A DNA stretch of 43,623 nucleotides. Origin: Verrucomicrobiota bacterium (GTDB taxonomy: Bacteria; Verrucomicrobiota; Verrucomicrobiia; Verrucomicrobiales; Verrucomicrobiaceae). Below the pieces are notes generated by a model. It saw only the letters and a list, made by a program, of their open reading frames with translations. It ran no database searches and was not told the DNA's origin. The translations under genes were made by a program, and so were the position numbers. The stretch lies in the NCBI GenBank assembly GCA_963204975.1, contig CAUJJC010000160.1, forward strand, positions 1 through 43,623. Reading direction: 5' to 3'. Below, one piece after another: positions 15,905 to 22,181 of this stretch (its first letter is position 1; each line of letters opens with the position of its first letter).

Positions 15905-17231
15905 ACTGGCGATGTTGCGGCAGGAAGAACTCGTGGCAGAGGCGGTCCACTTGCAGGAGGCCGTCGCGATTCAGCACAAAGGTGTCGCCGTTCCATGCGC
16001 CGAAGCCTTCCTTCACGATCCAGTCGAGCTGGGTGCCGAAGAACTGACGCGGATCGGTGCCGTGCTTGTCGATGTAGAACTGAGGGCGGAAGCTGCCGAG
16101 CTTGAGCTTGAGGATGAACTCGCGCACGAACTGCTCCTCGGCGTTGGTCTCGTAGGCGCGGAAGATGGCGAGCTTGTCGGCATCAATGAGCTGCATGTAA
16201 GGGCCCACGTCGGACTGATTCTGGTAATGCACGCCGCCGAGATGGCCGAAGGATGCGACGCCGCAACTGAGCAGATCGGCACCGTTCCAGAGCGAGTCGC
16301 GATAGACGAACTTGATGCGATTTGGGTCCTTCACGACGGTATAAGCGCTCGTCACCGTGTAGCCCGCCTTCACGAATTCATCGAAGGCATAGCTGACCCA
16401 GCGGCGCTTGGTTTCCCAGTCGGCCACGGGCGCGGTGACTTTGCCCTCGGCCTTCATCTGCTGGTAGATGCCGGTGTTGTAAGGCACTTCCATCTGATAA
16501 ATCGTGAGGGCGTCGGGACCGAGTTCGACCGCCCGCTGCACGGCGAATTTCCACTTCTCCTCGGTCTCATTCATCATGCCGGCGATGAGGTCGATATTGA
16601 TGTGCTCGAAGCCCAGCGTGCGCGCGAACTTGAACGCGCGATCGACTTCGCCACTGCGATGCGCGCGGCCATTCGACTCGAGGATGTGATCGTCGAAGTG
16701 CTCCACACCGAGGCTCAGGCGCGTGACGCCGATCTCACGAATGCACTCCAGCTTCTTCTCGTTCAGCGTGCCGGGTTCGGCTTCAAAGGCGACTTCCTCG
16801 GCTTCGTCCCAGGGCACGAGATCCTTCATGCGTGAGGTCAGCTCATGAAGCTGCGGCGTGCTCAGATACGAGGGCGTGCCGCCGCCGAAGTAAACGAACT
16901 GCGCCTTGCGCCCTGCGATGTAAGGCGACGCGGCGATCTTGGCCATCTCCTTCATGCCTGCATTGATGTAGGCGCGGATCTCGGAGGCGTTCTTATCGGT
17001 ATAGACCTTGAAGTAGCAGAAGTGGCAGCGCTTGCGGCAGAAGGGGATGTGGAAGTAAACGCCGAGCGGCACGTCGGTCGGCGCGGGCTTCTGCATCACG
17101 GATTCGAGCGCGGAAACATACTCTGGCTTCCAGAAGGAAAAGGGCGGGTAGTTCGAGACGAAGTAATTCCCGGCCTCGGTGGCGTGGGGCTTCTTCTCGG
17201 TCGTCTCGGGGGCATCAATGACGGTGGACAT
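15888..17231 (-). CDS. HemN/HemW-like radical SAM protein
   Basis: A 447-residue protein of the coproporphyrinogen III oxidase-like radical SAM group. GVYFHIPFCRKRCHFCYF gives the Cys65-x3-Cys69-x2-Cys72 iron-sulfur site, with His-Phe instead of the usual Ser-Tyr spacing residues. YFGGGTPSYL (114-123) binds SAM, and a HemN-like C-terminal helical domain follows (to about 430). It is a cytoplasmic enzyme using reductive SAM cleavage. The ~55-residue N-terminal extension before the iron-sulfur strand is longer than in HemW. Being coupled by overlap to a chorismate-lyase-like gene, it may act on a small aromatic or cofactor precursor rather than on heme; that is inference. HemW-type heme chaperone is the alternative. 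Confidence 0.8.
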   Translation of the reverse strand: MSTVIDAPETTEKKPHATEAGNYFVSNYPPFSFWKPEYVSALESVMQKPAPTDVPLGVYFHIPFCRKRCHFCYFKVYTDKNASEIRAYINAGMKEMAKIAASPYIAGRKAQFVYFGGGTPSYLSTPQLHELTSRMKDLVPWDEAEEVAFEAEPGTLNEKKLECIREIGVTRLSLGVEHFDDHILESNGRAHRSGEVDRAFKFARTLGFEHINIDLIAGMMNETEEKWKFAVQRAVELGPDALTIYQMEVPYNTGIYQQMKAEGKVTAPVADWETKRRWVSYAFDEFVKAGYTVTSAYTVVKDPNRIKFVYRDSLWNGADLLSCGVASFGHLGGVHYQNQSDVGPYMQLIDADKLAIFRAYETNAEEQFVREFILKLKLGSFRPQFYIDKHGTDPRQFFGTQLDWIVKEGFGAWNGDTFVLNRDGLLQVDRLCHEFFLPQHRQYARYT

Positions 17232-17282
17232 GATTCAAGATACGAACGCAACGACGCATGGCACCTCTTCATTTCGCGAGCT

Positions 17283-17298
17283 TCTCCTGATCTGGAGA
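17283..17298. promoter_or_regulatory. Near-perfect palindrome upstream of the toxin-antitoxin pair
   Basis: TCTCCTGATCTGGAGA is a 16-base dyad with 7 of 8 arm positions matched. It lies 42 bases before the antitoxin start. RHH antitoxins repress their own operon at short palindromes, so this is a candidate operator. A TTGACG hexamer (-35-like) sits at about 17317-17322. Confidence 0.35.
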
Positions 17299-17339
17299 TA
17301 GGGAAGAAGAGAATACTTGACGAAAAGAACAGTGTGGCT

Positions 17340-17633
17340 ATGAGTTACCACATGAGTTACCGTTTAACCAGAACCAGCATGGCTTTGGATGGATTCACCC
17401 TCAAAGCCCTCGATCACCTCGCCAAGAAGTGGGGCATCTCCAAGGCCGAGGTCATGCGCCGCGCCATCGGCAAGCTCCGTGAGCAGGCCGATGAGGAAGA
17501 TCGCCGTCCCAAGCCGCTCAAGGCTCTGGACTGGCTCCAGAGTGGCGGCGGTTTGGTCCGTGAGGAAGCCGAAAAATTCCGCGCCGAGGTGAAGGCCGAG
17601 CGCGATGCCAAACGCTACTGGTGGGAACAATGA
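17340..17633 (+). CDS. Ribbon-helix-helix antitoxin
   Basis: A 97-residue protein. Residues ~7-45 (LTRTSMALDGFTLKALDHLA, then WGISKAEVMRRAIGKL) have the beta strand and two helices of a MetJ/Arc RHH DNA-binding domain. The charged C-terminal tail with DWLQSGGGLV, EKFRAEVKAERDAK and WWEQ would wrap the toxin. A direct repeat, ATGAGTTACC at 17340 and again at 17352, gives two possible start codons (MSYH-MSYR); the first is used here. The stop overlaps the toxin start (ATGA). It should neutralise the PIN toxin and repress the operon. Confidence 0.85.
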   Translation: MSYHMSYRLTRTSMALDGFTLKALDHLAKKWGISKAEVMRRAIGKLREQADEEDRRPKPLKALDWLQSGGGLVREEAEKFRAEVKAERDAKRYWWEQ

Positions 17634-18016
17634 TCCACCTTGATACCAACCTCATGATTGATCTGGTCACGACCGGATCACCGCACATCGCGATGATTCG
17701 GAAGTGGCTGGAGCAAGGCGAAGACCTCGGGTGCTCGGCGATTGCGTGGTCGGAGTTTTGCAACGGCCCGCACTCGAAGGAGCAGAAGGACGCCGTGTAT
17801 CATGTGCTGGACCGCCAGGTGATCGACTTCTCGTGCGAGATGGCCGAGCAGGCCTCGCGCTTGTTTCATTACACGGGCCGGCGGCGCGGCTCGCACTCGG
17901 ACTGCATGATTGCGGCGACTGCCATCGTGCGCCGCGTGAAGGTGGCGACGAGGAACATCGCCGACTTCGAGCGCTTCGTGCCGCATGGCTTGCAGTTGAT
18001 CGCGGTGCCAAGTTGA
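17630..18016 (+). CDS. PIN-domain ribonuclease toxin, VapC-like
   Basis: A 128-residue PIN domain with all four acidic metal ligands visible: Asp5 (IHLDTN), Glu42 (WSEF), Asp91 (HSDCMIAA) and Asp112 (NIADFERF). VapC toxins cut tRNA or rRNA and stop translation when the antitoxin is lost. It starts inside the antitoxin stop (ATGA overlap at 17630), the usual tight coupling that keeps the antitoxin in excess. The RHH partner class (VapB/CopG type) agrees with this. The site looks intact, so the pair is probably active. Confidence 0.9.
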   Translation: MIHLDTNLMIDLVTTGSPHIAMIRKWLEQGEDLGCSAIAWSEFCNGPHSKEQKDAVYHVLDRQVIDFSCEMAEQASRLFHYTGRRRGSHSDCMIAATAIVRRVKVATRNIADFERFVPHGLQLIAVPS

Positions 18017-18057
18017 GGCGCAAAGTCGGCGCGTGATGGTGCGTTGTGTGCGCCTCC

Positions 18058-18969
18058 ATGAAACGCATTCTCGCCGCACTCGCCCTCGTCTCCCTCACCG
18101 CTCACGCGGAACTCACCGACCAGCAAAAACTGGTGCCGCTGGAGGTGGATGCGCCCGATGCGTCGATGACCAAGATCGTGCTGCTCGCGGGTAGCGTGAG
18201 CAACAAGCCTGGCCAGCACGAATACTTCGCGGGCTGCTCCTTGCTGATGAAATGCCTGAAGCAAACGCCGGGCGTGTGGCCCGTGATGGCGGCGGAAGGA
18301 TGGCCGAAGAATGAAGCGATCTTCAAGAACGCGAAGGCTGTCGTGAGCTTCATGGATGCGGGCGAAAAGCTCGCTTGGCTGGCCCCTGAGCGCTGGGCGA
18401 AGATCAAGGAAGTCATGGCCACAGGAGCGGGTTTCGTCGCGATGCACCAGTCCGTGGAAGTGCCCGCCGCGCAAGCGGACGAGTTCAAGAGCTGGCTTGG
18501 TGCCGTGTGGCAGAAGGACATCGGATGCCGCGGCCACTGGGACATGACGCTCACGCCTGCGACTCCTGCGCATCCGACGCTGACTGGCGTGACCACCTTC
18601 GATGCCCCCAAGGATGGCTGGCTGTTCAATCTGCACTTTGCTGACCAAGGCGTTACGCCCCTGCTCACGGGACCCGTTGCGGACAAGTCACGCAGCACCG
18701 CCGATGCGAAGTCGCACTCAGGCCGCAATGAAGTGATCGCCTGGGCCTACGAGCGTCTGGATGGTGCGCGCTCAGTAGGTTTCACTGGAGCTGATTTGCA
18801 CAGCAGCTGGAAGATCGAGAGCCAGCGCCGCTTCATCCTGAACTCCATTCTCTGGACAGCCAAAGTGGCCGTGCCCGCCGCTGGTGCTGCCATCGCAGCA
18901 GACGAGGCCGACTTCACCGCCAACATGGATCGCAAGACGCTCGGCATGGTGAAGAAGAAAGCCAAGTGA
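18058..18969 (+). CDS. Secreted ThuA-domain protein
   Basis: A 303-residue protein with a signal peptide (MKRILAALALVSLTAHA, cleavage before ELTD). The ThuA-like glutamine-amidotransferase fold follows: KIVLLAGSVSNKPGQHEY at the start, MATGAGFVAMHQSVEVP in the middle and GHWDMTLTPATPAHPTLTGV, then RNEVIAWAYERLDGARSVGF and HSSWKIESQRRFILNSILW. ThuA proteins are linked to sugar (trehalose and others) use and are abundant as secreted proteins in PVC bacteria, where the substrate is unknown. ATG 18058 is chosen for the signal peptide. It shares no operon with the toxin pair, from which it is 41 bases away. Confidence 0.85.
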   Translation: MKRILAALALVSLTAHAELTDQQKLVPLEVDAPDASMTKIVLLAGSVSNKPGQHEYFAGCSLLMKCLKQTPGVWPVMAAEGWPKNEAIFKNAKAVVSFMDAGEKLAWLAPERWAKIKEVMATGAGFVAMHQSVEVPAAQADEFKSWLGAVWQKDIGCRGHWDMTLTPATPAHPTLTGVTTFDAPKDGWLFNLHFADQGVTPLLTGPVADKSRSTADAKSHSGRNEVIAWAYERLDGARSVGFTGADLHSSWKIESQRRFILNSILWTAKVAVPAAGAAIAADEADFTANMDRKTLGMVKKKAK

Positions 18970-18978
18970 TCTGGACAC

Positions 18979-19008
18979 AAAAAAGCCAGGGGACGCATCC
19001 CCTGGCTT
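18979..19008 (-). terminator. Intrinsic terminator for the small lipoprotein gene (possibly two-way)
   Basis: AAGCCAGGGGA (18983-18993) and TCCCCTGGCTT (18998-19008) form a perfect 11-base stem with a 4-base loop. On the minus strand a run of six T (18984-18979) ends the stem, so it terminates the lipoprotein gene. It also lies right after the ThuA stop, though there is no T-run on the plus side. Confidence 0.88.
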
Positions 19009-19033
19009 GGCAAAATCAGACCGGTTGTCGGAA

Positions 19034-19237
19034 TTATTTCGTTGGGTTGCTGCTCACATGGCCCACGGGATTGATCATATCGCCGCCCTGAGCTGCCTTT
19101 GCCTTTTCGGCTTCAGTCTTGTAGCTAGCGCCAAGGCGAGGGGGCTTGAGTTGATCGTTCACGCTCCCAACCATCCAGGGCTTGGGCACGCAAGAGGAGA
19201 GACCGGCAACAGCAAAAAGAAGGGTAATGACTTTCAT
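19034..19237 (-). CDS. Small lipoprotein
   Basis: A 67-residue protein that begins with a lipoprotein signal (MKVITLLFAVAGLSSC; lipobox LSSC, lipidated Cys16). The mature part is about 50 residues, with GASYKTEAEKAKAAQGGDMI. I do not recognise a family. ATG 19237 is chosen because a 10-residue longer frame would bury the signal peptide. A strong terminator follows 25 bases after the stop, which supports it as a real expressed gene. It sits behind the CARF-protein gene on the same strand with a 71-base gap. Confidence 0.65.
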   Translation of the reverse strand: MKVITLLFAVAGLSSCVPKPWMVGSVNDQLKPPRLGASYKTEAEKAKAAQGGDMINPVGHVSSNPTK

Positions 19238-19308
19238 GGGTCGCCAGAGTGGCCGAGGACGGGGCAATTTGTCAAAACAAAACTCTGCAAGGATGTGAGA
19301 GAGGTGGG

Positions 19309-20532
19309 TCAGCCGGCATGTGGTGAGAAGGCCTTCACGATCTCATCCGCCTCAATGGCAGCGTCGATCCCAAGACGCCGTGCTTCGCTGCGGATGAGTG
19401 GCTCCTGACCTTGAGCTGGCTTGTAGATGACGAAGGTGCAGGCTGCGCCACCGAGTTTGCGGGCACGGGCGGCGAGGCCCTCCAGGTGCTCGGCAGGTGA
19501 GCGGGTGAGAGCCACCCGGCAACAGATAAGCCGGAGCGAGTTGCTCCGTGTGTCCACACAGAGAATGTCGGCATCGTTCGAATCATTGCCCGATTGTTTG
19601 ACGTGCTCGAAGGACCACATGGGGAGCTGGTAGCGTGGATTCCGCTGGAGGCAGTCCAGCACGGCAAGTTCCAGCCAGCCGCTCGAGAGCAGGTGCAGCG
19701 AGCGTTCGATAGCGCGGCGCTCTGGCGCGGCGGAGAGCTTCCAGCCTTGGCTGTCGGACCTTGTTAGGCCTGCGCTGGTGGTGGCAGTGAGAAGGAAGCG
19801 GATCGGATCTCCGCCCGCAGGCAGGGGTTTGGCCAGCAGTGTTTTGAGTTCCTCGGGCTCCTGAGGGAGCCGTCCGTTTTGAGTTTGGAACTGGGCACGC
19901 AGGTTTTTGATGAAGGCCTCAATGGCAGCGGAGTGCTGGTTGCGCAGTTCGTAGGCCTTGAGGCCGAAGGCGCGAAGAGGATCGCTGGCAGGCTCGTGCC
20001 GGTAGTCGTCCAGGCTGCGTCCCTGGATGGCGAGGAGCAGGCGCGGGGTGAAGTGTTTGGAGAGGGAACCAAGTTCGGGCCAGCGCTCGTGACGCCCGGT
20101 GTGGGCATCGACGAAGCGCATCTGCTCATGATCAAAGGTGAATGAGGCGCGGCCAAAGACACTAGCCGCGAGGTGGGCTCCAATGCTCATCAGCTTGGTG
20201 CCGCCAGTGAAGTTCACCATCGTGCCGGGGTTGGCGATGAGTTCGCGGGCGATCAGGTCGCGCGTTTCGGCGATGTCGGGAGTGGTGCTGGAGAGTGGGA
20301 GGTCGATGATCTTCGGCTGATAGCCTTTGAACGCCGGGTCTTGAGCAAGCACGGGCACCACGGCGCGAAGATTCGCCACTGCGGATTCGGCGCTTTTGTC
20401 CGCACTGCGCACGAGCAGTAGTTTCGATGGGCGCAGGGCCATGATCGGAAGGAGGTTCTCCAGGGCGTGGTCGCTGACGAGTTGCAGCAGGCTAGGACCG
20501 GAGGTCGCGGGCGCGGGGGACTGGGGCTTCAT
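19309..20532 (-). CDS. Card1/DUF1887-like CARF protein with altered nuclease site
   Basis: A 407-residue protein. The N-terminal half has a CARF-type Rossmann fold: LVSDHALENLLPIMALRPSK, then VNFTGGTKLMS (106-116), the ligand-loop signature of the DUF1887/Card1 group. The C-terminal half matches the PD-(D/E)xK nuclease of Card1 in order: SGWLE (284-288), then NDAD with Asp322, then LRLICCRV. In active relatives that last strand reads ECK; here the places of Glu and Lys are Cys337 and Arg339, so cutting is doubtful. Such proteins are switched on by cyclic oligoadenylate from type III CRISPR. No CRISPR array, Cas10 or other cas gene is in the window. An 11-base palindrome ATCAATTTGAT lies upstream (20590-20600). 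Confidence 0.72.
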   Translation of the reverse strand: MKPQSPAPATSGPSLLQLVSDHALENLLPIMALRPSKLLLVRSADKSAESAVANLRAVVPVLAQDPAFKGYQPKIIDLPLSSTTPDIAETRDLIARELIANPGTMVNFTGGTKLMSIGAHLAASVFGRASFTFDHEQMRFVDAHTGRHERWPELGSLSKHFTPRLLLAIQGRSLDDYRHEPASDPLRAFGLKAYELRNQHSAAIEAFIKNLRAQFQTQNGRLPQEPEELKTLLAKPLPAGGDPIRFLLTATTSAGLTRSDSQGWKLSAAPERRAIERSLHLLSSGWLELAVLDCLQRNPRYQLPMWSFEHVKQSGNDSNDADILCVDTRSNSLRLICCRVALTRSPAEHLEGLAARARKLGGAACTFVIYKPAQGQEPLIRSEARRLGIDAAIEADEIVKAFSPHAG

Positions 20533-20617
20533 GGTGGCAGGCGGAGACGAGGGTGTGCATGGTGAACCACGGCGGGCTCAAGAGCGAACATCAATTTGAT
20601 CGGTGATCGGGAAGGGC

Positions 20618-20652
20618 AAAAAAATGCCTCCGGCTGGACGAGCCGGAGGCAT
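20618..20652 (-). terminator. Intrinsic terminator after the DUF4340 gene
   Basis: ATGCCTCCGGCT (20624-20635) and AGCCGGAGGCAT (20641-20652) form a perfect 12-base stem with a 5-base loop. On the minus strand a T-run follows (20623-20618). It ends the Gld-like ABC operon 32 bases after its last stop. Confidence 0.92.
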
Positions 20653-20683
20653 GGGATTCAGTCACTCTGGAAGTGGAGAGCTG

Positions 20684-22129
20684 TTACTTCTTAGGCTCCT
20701 CAGGCTTGGCCGGTGCCGGTGCTGGAGCCGCAGGCTTGGGGGCATCAGTGGGCTTAGCCGGAGCTGGCGTAACTGGCAGAGGGTCCTTCGGTGGAGCTTG
20801 CAGTTCTGGCTTCGGCGGTGCGGGAGCGGCAGGAGCAGGCGAGGCGGGAACAGACACTGGGGGCGTCGTGACCGTGATCGGAGTCTTGGGCGGTGCCGGA
20901 GGAGCTGGTGGGGCGGGCGGACTCATTGGGGCAGGGGCCGGTGCTGGCGGTGCGCCACCAGCCTTGGCTGGATCGTCGGCGGGCTTTTCCTTCATGAGTT
21001 CGCTGCGCTTCTTTTCGAGACCACCCAGGGTGTAGCTGCTGATCTCGAAGACCCAACCATCGGCTTTCTTTTCCTTGGCGAGCTTTTCTTCGAGGGTCTT
21101 CTTCTTGGCGGCGAACTCATCATCAGCCTTTTTCTTGTCCTCGGGCTTCTCATCCTTCACAGCGGGGCGTTCCTTAGGGAAGTCGCCCGTCGTCGCGACG
21201 CTGATGTAGTATTTTTCGTCGGAGCCGCTGCCCTTCTTGATGAATTGCACATTGTAAGTGAAGCCTTCGAAGGTGGTGATCTTCGCCTTGGTGGCACCTT
21301 TCATGAAGTCGGCATTGGCTTTGTCTTTGGTCACCACGTCGTTGAACGTGGGATTCGCGAGCACGGTGGCGAGGCTGGCTTTGTCCTTGTCGAAGTCTTC
21401 GCCGGGTTTGGCATCAGCGAGGGCAAAATCGCCCGTCTCGTCCTTGCGGCTGGCTTTCCAGCTATCGGCTGCGGTAGGAGCGGTGATCTCCACATCTTTG
21501 ATCTTGGCAACTTCGATGAAGGACTTTTCTATCCAGTCTTCGGGTGCGGGACGGATGTCATAGAACTGGCCATCCACCTGCCAGACCGTGTCGCCATCGT
21601 CGTTCACGCGGGCATAGCGCTCGTTGCCGCCGCCACCGAAGGGGGAGGCCTCGCGGCCCACCGTGCTGGAGGTGACGTTCTTGCCGAGAACGAGGGTGCG
21701 GATGACCTTGTCATTGTCGCCAAGCAGTTCGATGGCAAGGCCTGCGCCTTCGTCCTTCACGCCGTCCTTGGGCTCTTTGAGCTTCAGGTCGGCCCAGGCT
21801 CCAGGGCCGTATTTCTTTTGCTTGCCGGCCTTCTGGTCCTTGAGGTCCATGAGCATCTTGCCCAGTTTCTCAAAGGCAGCAGGATAACCACTGCGCTCGC
21901 CTACGCCCCACTGATCACCAGTGATGGCGAGGGTGACGGTGTTGAACACGCTTTTTTCGGTGTCGTATTCCTTGATCTTGATCTTGCGGACCGCGTTGAC
22001 GTCGAGATCAGGGAGGAGTTTTTCACGGGCAGCGGCCGGTTTGAGCCGGTTCTCGCTGTTGTCTTTGGTAACGACGGCCACGCCGATCAATACGGCGAGG
22101 ACGAGGAGGAGAAGTATGACCTTTTTCAT
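20684..22129 (-). CDS. DUF4340-domain membrane-anchored protein
   Basis: A 481-residue protein with an N-terminal membrane anchor (MKKVILLLLVLAVLIGVAVV) and an extracytoplasmic part of DUF4340 type: VNAVRKIKIKEYD, WGVGERSGYPAAF, VLGKNVTSSTVG and YARVNDDGDTVWQVDGQFYD. Around 300-385 it is Lys/Glu-rich, and the last ~95 residues are almost only Pro, Ala and Lys. DUF4340 genes usually accompany GldG-like ABC genes, as here. The protein probably forms an envelope complex with the GldG-like subunit. The role is unknown, and so is the purpose of the Pro/Ala tail, which may span the periplasm. It is the last gene of the cluster, 52 bases behind the GldG-like gene and followed by a terminator. Confidence 0.82.
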   Translation of the reverse strand: MKKVILLLLVLAVLIGVAVVTKDNSENRLKPAAAREKLLPDLDVNAVRKIKIKEYDTEKSVFNTVTLAITGDQWGVGERSGYPAAFEKLGKMLMDLKDQKAGKQKKYGPGAWADLKLKEPKDGVKDEGAGLAIELLGDNDKVIRTLVLGKNVTSSTVGREASPFGGGGNERYARVNDDGDTVWQVDGQFYDIRPAPEDWIEKSFIEVAKIKDVEITAPTAADSWKASRKDETGDFALADAKPGEDFDKDKASLATVLANPTFNDVVTKDKANADFMKGATKAKITTFEGFTYNVQFIKKGSGSDEKYYISVATTGDFPKERPAVKDEKPEDKKKADDEFAAKKKTLEEKLAKEKKADGWVFEISSYTLGGLEKKRSELMKEKPADDPAKAGGAPPAPAPAPMSPPAPPAPPAPPKTPITVTTPPVSVPASPAPAAPAPPKPELQAPPKDPLPVTPAPAKPTDAPKPAAPAPAPAKPEEPKK

Positions 22130-22181
22130 GGGATGGTAGCTTTGAGCGGGGTCAGAAAATATGAATCTGTCAGTGGGTTCG

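Noticed and set aside
20590..20600. Short palindrome ATCAATTTGAT upstream of the CARF gene as an operator
   Set aside because: Eleven AT-rich bases are too easily found by chance; noted in the gene entry only.
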